Origin: Bosea sp. 685
GTDB lineage: Bacteria > Pseudomonadota > Alphaproteobacteria > Rhizobiales > Beijerinckiaceae
Direction: 5' to 3'
NCBI RefSeq assembly: GCF_031884435.1
Contig: NZ_CP134779.1
Span: 4,402,001-4,466,000, forward strand
DNA: 64,000 nt
The first letter of the stretch is position 1. Every line of letters begins with the position of its first letter. The notes under the pieces were generated by a model, which was given only the letters and a program-made list of their open reading frames with translations, was not told the origin of the DNA and searched no databases. The translations under genes were made by a program, and so were the position numbers. Positions 43,572 through 53,176 of this stretch are shown here, in pieces.

Positions 43572-44801
43572 CTACGCATTCGCCGCGCGCCAGGCGGCGC
43601 TGAGCAACACATTGGCGCCGGCGACCATGTCGTCATCGGTGCTGAATTCGGCCGGGTTGTGCGAGAGACCGCCGATCGAGGGAATGAACACCATGGCCGT
43701 CGGGCACAGGCGCGACATCATCTGCGCGTCATGCCCCGCGCCCGAGATCATCCGCCGGATCGGCAGGCCGAATTCGGCCGCGCTCTGCTCGACGCTGGCG
43801 ATCAATTCCTCGGTGAAGGGCGTCGCCGGAAAACGGGCGAGATCGCGGATCGAGATCTGAATGTCGTCGCGCTCCGACAGCTCAGTGCAGAAGGCGCGGA
43901 CCGCCGCCTCGGCTTCAGCCAGCGGCGCGTCGAGCGGGTTGCGCAGATCGAGCGACATCACCACGGTTTCGGGCACGACATTGACGTTGCCGGGCTGGAC
44001 GCGGATGACGCCGGAATTGGCGAGCTGCCCGGGGATCGTCTTGGTCAACTCATTGGCGAAGATGTTGATCCGCGCCGCCGCCAGGCCTGGATCCTTGCGA
44101 TAGGCCATCGGCGTCGTGCCGGCATGGCTCGGCCGACCCTTCAGCGTCAGTTCGAGCCAGCAGATTCCCTGGATGCCGGTGACCGCGCCAAGCCCGCCGC
44201 CTTCGCTCTCGAGGACCGGCCCCTGCTCGATATGCAATTCGAGATAGGCATGCGCCTTGAGGAAGCCCGGCTTTTCCTGTCCCTCATAGCCGATGCGCTT
44301 GAGCTCGGCGCCGAGACCTACGCCTTCGGAATCGACTTCCGCATGGGCGGCCGCAACGCTCATGCCGCCGGCCCAGACATAGGAGCCGAGCATGTCGGGG
44401 TGGAAGCGTGCGCCCTCTTCATTGGTGAAGGCGATCACCGCCATGTCGCGCTTGGGCGTCAGGCCAGCGTCGCGTAGCGCCGCCAGCACCTCGACGCCGG
44501 CGATGACGCCGAGCGCGCCGTCGAAACGCCCGCCGGTGCCGACCGTGTCGATATGCGAGCCCATGATGACGGCCGGCCCCTCCTGCTGCCCCTTCAGGAC
44601 GCCGACGATATTGCCGATCGCGTCGATCTTCACCGCGAGCCCGAGCGCCTGCATCTGCCCGACCAGCCAATCGCGGCCCTGCTTATCCTCATCGGTCAAG
44701 GCCAGGCGCCGGCAGCCGCCCTCTGGCGTCGCGCCGATCATCGAAAGCGCCGTCAGGCGCGACACCAGCCGCGCGCCATCGATCCGCAGATTACTGCTCA
44801 T
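43572..44801 (-). CDS. Zn-dependent hydrolase, M20/HyuC family (N-carbamoyl-L-amino acid hydrolase or ureidohydrolase)
   Basis: 409 residues from the ATG at 44801; a TTG at 44810 is less likely. Metal ligands: His83 in GSHIDTVGTGG, Asp94 in RFDGALGV, Glu129-region in FTNEEGARF, and a late His in GAGHDAQMM. LELHIEQGPVLE and GRPSHAGTTPM are hallmarks of the allantoate amidohydrolase / beta-ureidopropionase / L-carbamoylase group. Which of these it does cannot be told from sequence. With a D-carbamoylase 6 kb away, the cluster may hydrolyse both enantiomers of carbamoyl amino acids. Cytoplasmic dimer expected. Confidence 0.88.
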   Translation of the reverse strand: MSSNLRIDGARLVSRLTALSMIGATPEGGCRRLALTDEDKQGRDWLVGQMQALGLAVKIDAIGNIVGVLKGQQEGPAVIMGSHIDTVGTGGRFDGALGVIAGVEVLAALRDAGLTPKRDMAVIAFTNEEGARFHPDMLGSYVWAGGMSVAAAHAEVDSEGVGLGAELKRIGYEGQEKPGFLKAHAYLELHIEQGPVLESEGGGLGAVTGIQGICWLELTLKGRPSHAGTTPMAYRKDPGLAAARINIFANELTKTIPGQLANSGVIRVQPGNVNVVPETVVMSLDLRNPLDAPLAEAEAAVRAFCTELSERDDIQISIRDLARFPATPFTEELIASVEQSAAEFGLPIRRMISGAGHDAQMMSRLCPTAMVFIPSIGGLSHNPAEFSTDDDMVAGANVLLSAAWRAANA

Positions 44802-44863
44802 TCGTCTCAAGTCTCCGTGAAGGCCATCGCCGCTGCGCTCAGCCTAGGCAAGATGCAAGCCGC

Positions 44864-46327
44864 TCAACCGCCGAGCAAGCCGGGCCGGCGTCTGTCGACC
44901 CAGCCGGTCGCGTCCTCATAGGCCTGCGCGACCTGGAGCAGCAGCAATTCGGACTGGTTCGGCCCCCAGAGCTGCATGCCCATCGGCAGGCCCGCCGCAT
45001 TGAAGCCGGCAGGCACGCTGAGCGCCGGACAACCCGACATCGTCACCGGGATCACCACCTGCATCCAGCGGTGATAGGTATCCATAGCGCGGCCGGCGAT
45101 CTCCCTGGGCCATGGCGTCTCGACCGCGAAGGGAAAGACCTGGGCGCTGGGCAGGACCAGGATGTCGTAGCGTCCAAAGAGCCCCTGGAGATGCTGGTAC
45201 CAGCGCGAGCGGAGACCCGAGGCCTGCATCACCTCGAAGGCGGAGACCTTGAGCCCCTGCTCGACCTCCCAGCGCGCCTCGGGCTTGAGCAGGTCGCGCT
45301 GGGCCGGATCGGCATAGACGGGGGCAAGGCCCGAGCCCGCCTGCCAGGCGCGCAGCGTCAGCCAGGCCTGCCAGATCGATTCCGGATCGAAGCCGAGCGC
45401 AACATCCTCGACAACCGCGCCCATGTCCTCGAACGCCGCCAGGGCCTGCCGGCACAGGGACAGAACACCCTCCTCCATCGGCAGATGGCCGCCGAGATCG
45501 CCGAGCCAGCCGATCCGCAAGCCTGTGACGTCGCGCTCCAGCGGCCCGAGAAAGATCGCCGGATCCTCCCGCAAGGACATCGGCACGCGCGGATCATAGC
45601 CGGATTGAACCGCGAGCAGCGCCGCGAGATCGCGGACTTTACGCGCCATCGGCCCGGCGACGCCCAATTGCGGGATGAAGACCTCATCCGTGCCCGACAG
45701 CACCCGGCCATAGGAGGGGCGCAGGCCCAGCACATTGTTGAAGGCGGCGGGGTTGCGCAGCGAACCGGCATGGTCGCTGCCATCGGCCACCGGCAGCATG
45801 CGCAACGCCAGCGCCACCGCGGCCCCGCCGCTGGAGCCGCCCGAGGTCTTGCTCTGGTCATAGGCGTTGCGCGTCGCCCCGAAGACCGGATTGAAGGTCT
45901 GCGAGCCGAGCCCGAATTCGGGCGTGTTGGTCTTGCCGATGATGATGGAGCCGGCGGCCTTCATCCGCTCGACGAAGATCGCATCGGTCTGCGCGATGAT
46001 GTCCTTGAACAGCGGCGAGCCCTGCGTGGTCGCGAACCCCTTGGCGGCAGAGAGATCCTTGATCGCCTGCGGAAAGCCATGCATCCAGCCGCGCGAATGG
46101 CCGGCCGCAAGCTCGGCATCGAGCACGGCCGCCTCCTTCAGCAGATCGCCGCGCTCGCGCTGCGCCACGATTGCGTTGACGCGCGGGTTCAGCCGCTCGA
46201 TCTGGTCGAGGAAAGCCGCCATCACCTCCACGCAGGAGAGTTTTCGCGCATGGATCGCCTGCGAAAGCGCGACCGCATCCAGCGCCACGATGTCGCTGGT
46301 CGCCGCAGTGCTGACTGTATCTGGCAT
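44864..46327 (-). CDS. Amidase (amidase-signature family), 487 aa
   Basis: From the ATG at 46327 (AGGAGA upstream); the longer frame enters a repeat. Triad: Lys90 in PQAIKDLSA, cis-Ser165 in KTSGGSSGGAAVA and Ser189 in DHAGSLRNPAAF. The DGSDHAGSLRNPAAFNNV wording fits the general amidase group related to indoleacetamide and aryl-amide hydrolases. It is the first gene of the leftward cluster and lies 62 bp before the M20 hydrolase gene. It differs clearly from the amidase at 41956, so the two probably have different substrates. Confidence 0.9.
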   Translation of the reverse strand: MPDTVSTAATSDIVALDAVALSQAIHARKLSCVEVMAAFLDQIERLNPRVNAIVAQRERGDLLKEAAVLDAELAAGHSRGWMHGFPQAIKDLSAAKGFATTQGSPLFKDIIAQTDAIFVERMKAAGSIIIGKTNTPEFGLGSQTFNPVFGATRNAYDQSKTSGGSSGGAAVALALRMLPVADGSDHAGSLRNPAAFNNVLGLRPSYGRVLSGTDEVFIPQLGVAGPMARKVRDLAALLAVQSGYDPRVPMSLREDPAIFLGPLERDVTGLRIGWLGDLGGHLPMEEGVLSLCRQALAAFEDMGAVVEDVALGFDPESIWQAWLTLRAWQAGSGLAPVYADPAQRDLLKPEARWEVEQGLKVSAFEVMQASGLRSRWYQHLQGLFGRYDILVLPSAQVFPFAVETPWPREIAGRAMDTYHRWMQVVIPVTMSGCPALSVPAGFNAAGLPMGMQLWGPNQSELLLLQVAQAYEDATGWVDRRRPGLLGG

Positions 46328-46486
46328 GCCTGGCCTGTCTCCTGCCGGGAAGAATCGGGTCGATGATGGCCGCAGCCCGCGCGCCCCGCCAGCGGCGTTT
46401 CCGGGCAGAGCCCGTGCGGAGGGCGCATCACGCGGGGCGGCCCGGCGTGCAGGCGGCTGTCCCCCGCAGTCCAAGGCAGGTACTTG

Positions 46487-46536
46487 CATCGGCTTGTCCC
46501 GAAAACCGGTTCCCACTTTTCGGGCCGATGCCCTAG
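46487..46536 (+). repeat. 50-bp palindromic repeat, CATCGGCTTG...GGGCCGATG family
   Basis: Fourth copy, same orientation, ending in CCTAG 12 bp before the MATE transporter start at 46549. Confidence 0.9.
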
Positions 46537-46548
46537 AAGCGACGCCCC

Positions 46549-47943
46549 ATGTCAGACCTCGCCCTCCCGTTCCGCCAGACCGCCCCTTGGCTCAACGAGA
46601 CCCGGGCCATGCTCGCGTTGAGCTGGCCGCTGGTGCTGACCAATGTCGCGCAGACGGCGATGACGGCGACGGATGTGATGATGATGGGCCATCTCGGCCC
46701 CGACGCATTGGCCGCGGGCGCGCTCGGCTCCAATCTCTACATGGCCGTGCTGATCTTCGGCATCGGCGTCATGGCGGCCGTGTCGCCAATGATCTCGATC
46801 GAACTCGGCCGCAATCGCCACGCCGTGCGCGAATTGCGCCGCACCGTGCGGCAGGGCTTCTGGGCCGCCTTGGTGCTGGTCGGCCCGATGTGGCTGTTCC
46901 TCTGGCAGGCCGAGACGATCCTGCGCGCGATGGGCCAGGACGCGGCGCTGGCGAAGGCCGCCGCCTCCTATGTGCGGACGCTGCAATGGGGCCTGCTGCC
47001 GTTCTTTCTGTTTCTCGTGCTGCGCGGCTTCGTCGCCTCGCTGCAACGCCCCTTCGCCGCCTTCGTCGTCGTCCTGCTCGCTGTCGGTTTCAACGCGCTG
47101 GCCAATTGGTGCCTGATGTTCGGCCGGCTCGGCTTCCCGGCGCTCGGCCTGCCGGGTTCGGGGCTGGCGACGGCCTTGTCCTCGGCCCTGATGATGTTGG
47201 GCCTGAGCCTGGTCGTCAGCTTCGACCGCCGCTTCCGCCGCTACCGCCTGTTCGGCCGCTTCTGGGTCGCGGACTGGCCGCGTTTCCGGGCCTTCTGGCG
47301 GATGGGCCTGCCGATCGGCACGACGCTCGCCTTCGAGGTGGTGATCTTCAACGGAGCAGCCTTCCTGATGGGGCTGATCGGCCCGGCCTCGCTTGCGGCC
47401 CATGCGATCGCGATCCAGATCGCCTCGCTGACCTTCATGGTGCCGATGGGTATCGGCCAGGCCGCCACGGTCAGGGTCGGCCGGGCTTTTGGCGCCGGCG
47501 ACCAGGACGGGGTCGCGCGGGCCGGCGCGACGGCGCTCGTGCTGGGCATCGGCTTCATGGCCCTGACCGCGCTCGTCATGCTGTTTGCGCCACAATGGCT
47601 CGTCGTTCCCTTCCTCGATGTCGAGAAGCCCGGCGCGGCCGAGGTCGCGGTGCTGGCCGCGTCCTTCCTGCTCTATGCCGCGATCTTCCAGATCGCCGAC
47701 GGGGCGCAGGTCGTCGGCTCCTGCCTCCTCAGGGGGCTCGGCGACACACGGGTGCCGATGCTCTTCGCCGGGCTCGGCTATTGGGCGATCGGGCTGCCGC
47801 TTTCGATCGCGCTCGGCTTCTTCACGCCGCTCGCCGGCATCGGCATCTGGATCGGGCTTGCGATCGCACTCGCCATCGTCGCGGTCTTGATGCTCGGCCG
47901 CTGGCGAGCCCGCGACAGGCTCGGCCTCGTCACCGCGCTCTGA
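46549..47943 (+). CDS. MATE family efflux transporter (NorM-like)
   Basis: 464 residues with about 12 helices in two related halves. N-terminal LALSWPLVLTNVAQTAMTAT and DVMMMGHLGPDALAAGALGS are the MatE signature; the second half has PMGIGQAATVRVGRAFGAGD. Inner-membrane drug/cation antiporter; substrate unknown. The start ATG at 46549 has no strong ribosome site and lies 12 bp after a palindromic repeat. The adjacent globin gene is 130 bp downstream beyond another repeat. Confidence 0.92.
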   Translation: MSDLALPFRQTAPWLNETRAMLALSWPLVLTNVAQTAMTATDVMMMGHLGPDALAAGALGSNLYMAVLIFGIGVMAAVSPMISIELGRNRHAVRELRRTVRQGFWAALVLVGPMWLFLWQAETILRAMGQDAALAKAAASYVRTLQWGLLPFFLFLVLRGFVASLQRPFAAFVVVLLAVGFNALANWCLMFGRLGFPALGLPGSGLATALSSALMMLGLSLVVSFDRRFRRYRLFGRFWVADWPRFRAFWRMGLPIGTTLAFEVVIFNGAAFLMGLIGPASLAAHAIAIQIASLTFMVPMGIGQAATVRVGRAFGAGDQDGVARAGATALVLGIGFMALTALVMLFAPQWLVVPFLDVEKPGAAEVAVLAASFLLYAAIFQIADGAQVVGSCLLRGLGDTRVPMLFAGLGYWAIGLPLSIALGFFTPLAGIGIWIGLAIALAIVAVLMLGRWRARDRLGLVTAL

Positions 47944-47980
47944 TTGCATCGGCGCGATCCGTCTCTCAGTCTAAGAGTGA

Positions 47981-48030
47981 GAGCAGGATCAATGCGAAAA
48001 ACCGGTTCCCACTTTTTCGCATCCTGCTCT
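47981..48030. repeat. Palindromic repeat, GAGCAGGATCAATGCGAAAAA family
   Basis: Arms GAGCAGGAT and ATCCTGCTC with inner GCGAAAAA/TTTTTCGC. It is inverted relative to the copy at 32119 and lies between the MATE and globin genes. Confidence 0.88.
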
Positions 48031-48072
48031 ATCATTCCCCCGTCGCACGTTCAGCCTTGGGGGAGGCAGGTC

Positions 48073-48486
48073 ATGTACAAGGACGACGACGTTCAACGCA
48101 TCCGGGACAGCTTCGCCCATCTCCACCGCCGCAAGGCCGAGACCGGAACGATCTTCTACAACCGGCTCTTCGAGATCGCGCCCGAGGTCAGGCCCTTGTT
48201 CAAGGGCGACATCAAGGCGCAAAGCGTCAAGCTTATGGAGACGCTGACGGTCGCCCTCGCCACGCTCAATGACAGGGAGGGCCTCGCCATCCTGCTGCGC
48301 AAGCTCGGCCGCGAGCACAAGGGCTATGGCGTCAAGGACAGCCATTACGACAGTGTCGGGGCGGCCTTGATCTGGACGCTCCGGACCTCACTGGGCGACG
48401 CGTTCACGCCGCGCGTCGAGCAGGCCTGGACGCAGCTCTACGCCGATATCGCCAGCGTCATGATCGCAGCGAGCCACGCGGAGTGA
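48073..48486 (+). CDS. Single-domain globin (bacterial hemoglobin)
   Basis: 137 residues from the ATG at 48073, with GGGAGGCAGG just before it; the longer frame begins in the repeat. The globin fold pattern includes IRDSFAHLHRRKAETGTIFY, LFEIAPEVRPLFKGD (CD region with Pro and Phe) and LGREHKGYGVKDSHYDSVGA, where His82 is the likely proximal haem ligand. WTLRTSLGDAFTPRVEQAW follows. No FAD/NAD reductase domain is present, so it is a single-domain globin like Vgb rather than a flavohemoglobin. Possible role in oxygen or NO handling. Confidence 0.88.
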   Translation: MYKDDDVQRIRDSFAHLHRRKAETGTIFYNRLFEIAPEVRPLFKGDIKAQSVKLMETLTVALATLNDREGLAILLRKLGREHKGYGVKDSHYDSVGAALIWTLRTSLGDAFTPRVEQAWTQLYADIASVMIAASHAE

Positions 48487-48604
48487 ACGAGGAGGCGCCC
48501 CGCCCCTCAATGACTGTCTGGACATGTCCTGAGCCGTCATTCTGAGAGGCTCGCCCGCGATGAAGCCGATGATTTCAATGACTCTGTCTTGATCATCTAC
48601 ACAC

Positions 48605-48711
48605 CGTCATTCCGGGCGCAGCGAAGCGGAGACCCGGAATCCATCGTAGAGTGCGTCGCCCTTCGATGGATTCCGGATCAGCGCCGCTTACGCGGCTTGT
48701 CCGGAATGACG
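48605..48711. repeat. Palindromic repeat, CGTCATTCCGGG family
   Basis: Arms CGTCATTCCGGG/CCGGAATGACG with inner GGAATCCATCG/CGATGGATTCC, close to the element at 27003. It lies between convergent globin and MCP genes. Confidence 0.88.
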
Positions 48712-48779
48712 GCGCGGGGATGGAAAGCGAACGGCCCCTGAGGATAAGCGCTCGGGAGGTTTCCAATCGGAGAGGTCTC

Positions 48780-50942
48780 TCAGAACTCCTCCCAGCCAGC
48801 GTCGCTGGCGCGGCTGTTGACGGCCTTCTTCACTGGGGCGGATCTGGCTGGAGCCTGTCCGAAGGCGGCCTCAGCGAGCTTGCGCAGGCGCGCGGGCTCG
48901 GAGCCATGACCGGCCGGGGCGGCCCTCACCGGAGCCTGGGCGTAGCTGGCCGATGAGGCAGCTGCGCCCTCTGGGCCGGTCCTGAAGGCTGCGACGAGGT
49001 CGTTGAGCTGGACGATGCGGCCCGAGAGCGAACCGGCCGAGGCTGCGCTCTGTTCGGCGAGCGCCGCATTGGCCTGCGTCATCTCGTCGAGATGGGCGAC
49101 AGCCTGGCTCATCTCGTCGATGCCGTTGGCCTGTTCGCCCGAAGCCGCCGAGATCTCGGCGATGGTGGCGGCAACCTTCTGCGAGGCCGCCAGGATCTGG
49201 GTCAGGGCGTCGCCGGCCTGGCGCACCAGCTTGACGCCCTCGCCGACCTCGGCGTTCGACGAGGAGATCAGGCCGGAAATGTCCTTGGCGGCAGCGCCCG
49301 AGCGCTGCGCCAGCGTGCGCACTTCCGAGGCCACCACGGCAAAGCCCTTGCCGGCATCACCGGCGCGCGCCGCTTCCACCGCCGCGTTCAGCGCCAGGAG
49401 GTTGGTCTGGAAGGCGATGTCGTCGATCACCCGGATGATGTCGGAGATCTTCTGCGAGGCGCTCTCGATGCGCGCCATTGCAGCCACGGCCTCGGTCGCG
49501 ATCGCACCGCCCGACTGCGCCGCCTGCATCGCCTCGGTCGCAATCGCGGCGGCCTGCTTCGAGGCCTGGGCCGAGGCCTTCACCGAAGCTGCGAGCTCCT
49601 CGGTCGTGGCTGCGGTTTCCTCCAGCGACGAGGCCTGCTCTTCCGTGCGCTTGGACAGATCATCGGCGCCCATGGTGATCTCACGCGCCGCCAAGCCGAC
49701 ATCCGCAGAAGTCGTCTGGATCGTGCGCACCGTCGAGGACAGGCGGTCGACCGTCTCGTTGATCGCGCCCTTGAGCTCGGCGAACTTGCCGCGATAGGCG
49801 GTCTCGATCCGGGCGGTCAGGTCCCCGCCCGCAACCGCGTGCAGGGCGGCCGCGAATTCGGATGTGGCTGAATCAACCACCGCATTGATCTCGTTGATGC
49901 CGGCGACGAGCTTCTGCATCTGCTCGTCGGCATGCTCGATCTGCAGCCGCGCCGAGAAATCGCCCGACGCCGCAGCCGCGACCACATCGCCGACATCCGT
50001 CACCACCGCTTCCATCGACTGCGCCCGCGCCAAGCGAGCGGCCGATGCCGAGCGTTCCTGCTCCTGAAGCACGGCAACCTGCTCGGTACTCTCGCGCAGC
50101 ACCGAAACCGCGCGCGCCATCGCGCCGATCTCGTCCTGGCGCACAACATGGGGCACGTCGACCTTGGTGTCGCCGGCGGTCAGGCGCTGCATGACACCGC
50201 CCAGATCAATCAGCGGCCGCGTGATCGAGCGTTGCGCGAACAGCAATGCCGCAGCCAGTGACGCCAGCAGCGCCGCCAGCAGCACGGTCGGCAGGATCCA
50301 TTGCACCTGCTTCGTAAAAGCATCGGCCTCCTGTCCTAGCGCATTGCCGGCTGTCTCATTCTGCGTGCCGAAGGCGACGAGGATATCGTTCAACGCCTTG
50401 CGGTTGGCGCGGTTGAGCTCGTTATTGCCCTGGGCATTCGCCGCCGTCGTCGAGACGTCGCGGCCAAGGCGGACGGTCTCCGAGCGGAAGGCGATGAACT
50501 CACTGATCGCTTTTTCGATCTGCGCCACACGCTCATCTGCGGGAGCGAGCCGCCTCAGATCGGCGGTCAGCTTGCGCAACTGCCCGAAGCGGCTCTCGAT
50601 GCCCTTGGCGTAAGGCTCGGCTTCCGCCGCGGTTTTCGACATGTAGATGCCGCGCGCGTCCATCACCACGCCGGTAACGATGCCGTTGAGCCGTTCCGTC
50701 AGCAGCGCAATGTCGCCCTGCACGCTCGAGCGCTGGTTGAGGTCATTGGCCCGCGACAATGCGTAGAGGCTGAGCCCGGCGGAGACGACGGCGCCGGCTG
50801 CGACGATTGCCAGCATCGCGACGATCTTGATGCGAATAGACTTCAAGGACCCGGCCTCCCCGGCCTGTTGGCCCGGCGAATCGGGGCGCATCTCTGGCGC
50901 ATCTGACCCAGCCGGTTTTTTGAGATGGTTAGGCATCGGCAT
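48780..50942 (-). CDS. Methyl-accepting chemotaxis protein
   Basis: 720 residues. A ~35-residue cytoplasmic lead is followed by a first membrane helix (about 38-62), a periplasmic four-helix sensor (about 65-210), a second helix (about 213-236), HAMP ([20 protein letters not shown]) and a second HAMP-like region (about 320-410). The signalling tip is intact ([20 protein letters not shown]). The C-terminal tail is long and ends SDAGWEEF, similar to the W-E-x-F pentapeptide that tethers CheR/CheB. It should therefore be an adaptation-competent transducer. Ligand unknown; no che genes are nearby. Confidence 0.93.
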   Translation of the reverse strand: MPMPNHLKKPAGSDAPEMRPDSPGQQAGEAGSLKSIRIKIVAMLAIVAAGAVVSAGLSLYALSRANDLNQRSSVQGDIALLTERLNGIVTGVVMDARGIYMSKTAAEAEPYAKGIESRFGQLRKLTADLRRLAPADERVAQIEKAISEFIAFRSETVRLGRDVSTTAANAQGNNELNRANRKALNDILVAFGTQNETAGNALGQEADAFTKQVQWILPTVLLAALLASLAAALLFAQRSITRPLIDLGGVMQRLTAGDTKVDVPHVVRQDEIGAMARAVSVLRESTEQVAVLQEQERSASAARLARAQSMEAVVTDVGDVVAAAASGDFSARLQIEHADEQMQKLVAGINEINAVVDSATSEFAAALHAVAGGDLTARIETAYRGKFAELKGAINETVDRLSSTVRTIQTTSADVGLAAREITMGADDLSKRTEEQASSLEETAATTEELAASVKASAQASKQAAAIATEAMQAAQSGGAIATEAVAAMARIESASQKISDIIRVIDDIAFQTNLLALNAAVEAARAGDAGKGFAVVASEVRTLAQRSGAAAKDISGLISSSNAEVGEGVKLVRQAGDALTQILAASQKVAATIAEISAASGEQANGIDEMSQAVAHLDEMTQANAALAEQSAASAGSLSGRIVQLNDLVAAFRTGPEGAAASSASYAQAPVRAAPAGHGSEPARLRKLAEAAFGQAPARSAPVKKAVNSRASDAGWEEF

Positions 50943-51366
50943 GGTCGCTGCCGCAATGCGTCCAGGAGATCCGAGCCATGCGCGACCCGCCGCCTCTATG
51001 GCGGAAGCCGGAGCATCGATCGTCGCCGTGACGTTGCGACATCATTGGATTCACAGCGAAATCGCTAAACAAACGCTTAAAATTCGCGCTTTTCGGCCTA
51101 TTCGAAGCCGATGAAGTATCCTGCAGGCACGATCTCAGGCATCGAATTCCCGCAATGATAGCAGGTCACTTATCGACTCCCGTATAGGGATTGTGATTGT
51201 TGCCGATTCGTCACAGCTTGTGTCCGCCACAATTTCGCCACGCACTGTTCACCCCACGGCCATCTCGCACACCTTGAAAGAGGCATCGGGGTAAGGCGTG
51301 GAACTTGAGCGTCGCTCCTTCGTTTTCATCGCCGCCCGCCAGATTCACGCATCGAGCCCCCATCCA
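50943..51366. other. Gene-free interval between divergent MCP and L,D-transpeptidase genes
   Basis: The 424 bp are richer in A+T than the flanks (for example around 51055-51110 and 51170-51220). No family-supported coding sequence was seen. Both divergent promoters should be here. No member of the palindromic repeat families was found, unusual for a gap this size in the window. Confidence 0.5.
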
Positions 51367-52110
51367 ATGTCCTTCGTGCCCTCCGCCTTCGCCAGCCTCC
51401 CCCTCAAGCGCCTCGCGGCGCTGCTAATGCCCCTTCTGCTCGCGGCCTGCGTGAGCACGCGGCAGGAGCCCTTCGAGGCGGCGCACGCGCCCGGCGTCAG
51501 CGCCGAATACCTCGCCATGTATGGCGACCAGCCCGATGAGACCTACCCGCTGCCGGCGACCGATGTTTCGGAGGTCGATCCGAAGTTCCTGCGCCAGGAA
51601 GTGTCGTATCCGACACGCGAGAGGCCCGGCACCATCGTCGTCGATACCGACAACCGCTTCCTCTATCTCGTCCGCGAGAACGGCCGTGCCATCCGCTACG
51701 GCATCGGCGTCGGCAAGCAGGGCATGTCCTGGCGCGGGCGCGCCACCGTCGGCCGCAAGGGAACCTGGCCGCGCTGGACCCCGACGCCTGCGATGATCGC
51801 GCGCGATCCGGCGAAGAACGGCCCCTGGGCCGGCGGCATGCAGGCCGGCCTCGACAACCCGCTCGGCGCGCGCGCACTCTATCTCTACCAGGGCGACCGC
51901 GACACGATGTACCGCATCCACGGCACTTCGGAGCCCTGGTCGATCGGCCAGTCGGTCTCCAGCGGCTGCATCCGGATGTTCAATCAGGACATCATCGACC
52001 TGCACAGCCGGGTGCCGACCGGAACCACCGTCGTCGTGCTGAACCGCGGCACCTTGCTGACGCCGGCCCCGGGCGAGAACTTCGACGAGTTCACCTCCGA
52101 CACGATGTGA
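51367..52110 (+). CDS. L,D-transpeptidase (YkuD), predicted lipoprotein
   Basis: 247 residues from the ATG at 51367; a GTG at 51298 would add 23 residues. Signal peptide with lipobox LLLAAC (Cys28) suggests membrane anchoring. The YkuD catalytic domain (about 88-225) shows [14 protein letters not shown], His185 in YRIHGTSEP and Cys201 in SVSSGCIRM. These enzymes make 3-3 cross-links in peptidoglycan or attach proteins to it via Cys acyl-enzyme. A second YkuD gene lies 1.1 kb downstream on the other strand. Confidence 0.92.
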   Translation: MSFVPSAFASLPLKRLAALLMPLLLAACVSTRQEPFEAAHAPGVSAEYLAMYGDQPDETYPLPATDVSEVDPKFLRQEVSYPTRERPGTIVVDTDNRFLYLVRENGRAIRYGIGVGKQGMSWRGRATVGRKGTWPRWTPTPAMIARDPAKNGPWAGGMQAGLDNPLGARALYLYQGDRDTMYRIHGTSEPWSIGQSVSSGCIRMFNQDIIDLHSRVPTGTTVVVLNRGTLLTPAPGENFDEFTSDTM

Positions 52111-52114
52111 GGCC

Positions 52115-52152
52115 AGGGCCATGTCCGATCCGGCAGGATCGGACATGGCCCT
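52115..52152. repeat. Perfect 17-bp inverted repeat right after the transpeptidase stop
   Basis: AGGGCCATGTCCGATCC and its exact inverse around a GGCA loop, starting 5 bp after the stop at 52110. It could protect the mRNA end, but there is no T tract. Confidence 0.88.
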
Positions 52153-52167
52153 CGGACTTCGCCTTGC

Positions 52168-52215
52168 CGCACTTTTTCGGGCGAACCGGTATCCACGTCG
52201 CTCGAAAACGCTTTA
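52168..52215 (-). repeat. GCGTTTTCGAGCGACGTGGATACCGG-family repeat
   Basis: On the minus strand: AAAGCGTTTTCGAGCGACGT, then GGATACCGGTTCGCCCGAAA. It matches the first half of the insertion in the AraC gene at 60738. Confidence 0.8.
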
Positions 52216-52314
52216 GCTGACGGTTCCTGGCCCCCGCCTTGATACCGTCACACGCACCCACCACCTCTTGATGCGGCGGCGCGACCGCGCCGCCCAGAAC
52301 GAGAGGAGATGACG

Positions 52315-53139
52315 ATGACGCCGCAAGAACGCGACGTGATCGCCGGGATTTTCGACCGCCTGAAACAGGCGGCCAACCAGCCCCGCGACCCCGAGGCTGA
52401 GCGCTTCATCTCAGACCGCCTGCGCGAGCAGCCCTATGCGCCCTACGCCATGGCGCAGGCCGTCTATGTGCAGGAACAAGCGCTGACCAACCTGCAGGCG
52501 CAGGTCGAGGATCTGCAGGCGCAAATCCGCGATCTGCAGAGCCGGCCGGCCGAGCCCGCCCCCCAATCCGGCGGCTTCCTGTCTGGCATCTTCGGCGGCG
52601 CGCCACGCGCTCCCGAGCCGCAGCGTGCGGGCTCCGTGCCTGCCTTTCCGCAGCGCTCGGCGGGGCAACCCTCCCCGGCCTGGAACAGCCCGCAGCCCGG
52701 CGCGATGCAGGCGGCTCCGATGCAACCCGGCATGCAAGCGCCCCAGCCCGGCCCCTGGCCCGGTCAGGCGGCTGCGCCCCAGGCTCCAGCCGGCGGCGGC
52801 TTCATGGCCAGCGCGCTCACGACCGCAGCCGGCGTCGCCGGCGGCATGGTGCTCGGCAATGTCCTGACCAACGCCTTCGGCGGTCACGGCGGCGGCGCGG
52901 GAGCGGCCAAGGCGGCCGATCTGAGCTCGATCTCGGACAGCGCCAAGTTCAACCCGCCGACGCCCGACGCCACCAAGAACGACGCCGCCAGCACGCAGAA
53001 TGCCGGCGACAACGCGAACTACAATGACGGCTCGTCCGACCCGGCGAACTACCAGAACGCCAGCACCGACGCGCCTGCCGATGAGGGCTATGACGACGGC
53101 TCCAGCTTCGCCGGAGACGACGACGATAGCTGGACCTGA
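52315..53139 (+). CDS. DUF2076 domain-containing protein
   Basis: 274 residues from the ATG at 52315 (GAGGAG upstream; an ATG at 52309 is too close to it). The N-terminal TPQERDVIAGIFDRLKQAAN, PRDPEAERFISDRLREQPYA and PYAMAQAVYVQEQAL are the DUF2076 hallmark. A Pro/Gln/Ala-rich linker follows (about 85-155), then a short hydrophobic Gly-rich segment (MASALTTAAGVAGGMVLGNV) and an acidic, Asn/Asp-rich C-terminus. The function of the family is unknown; it is assumed periplasmic or membrane-linked in relatives, but no signal peptide is visible here. It ends at a strong terminator. Confidence 0.88.
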   Translation: MTPQERDVIAGIFDRLKQAANQPRDPEAERFISDRLREQPYAPYAMAQAVYVQEQALTNLQAQVEDLQAQIRDLQSRPAEPAPQSGGFLSGIFGGAPRAPEPQRAGSVPAFPQRSAGQPSPAWNSPQPGAMQAAPMQPGMQAPQPGPWPGQAAAPQAPAGGGFMASALTTAAGVAGGMVLGNVLTNAFGGHGGGAGAAKAADLSSISDSAKFNPPTPDATKNDAASTQNAGDNANYNDGSSDPANYQNASTDAPADEGYDDGSSFAGDDDDSWT

Positions 53140-53176
53140 TCGCGCGCGCTGCTGAAGCGCAGCGTCGACAAACACG

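Noticed and set aside
41821..43860. A 679-codon open frame on the plus strand opposite an amidase
   Set aside because: The opposite strand carries the full amidase triad; this frame has no recognisable family and arises from GC-biased codon use.
45867..48272. An 801-codon open frame on the plus strand across an amidase gene and the MATE gene
   Set aside because: It runs antisense to one well-supported gene and out of frame with another. Its composition is Arg/Ala/Pro-rich with no domain, as expected of shadows in high-GC DNA.
50827..51114. A 95-codon plus-strand frame at the 5' end of the MCP gene
   Set aside because: It overlaps the MCP start region antisense and has no family features.
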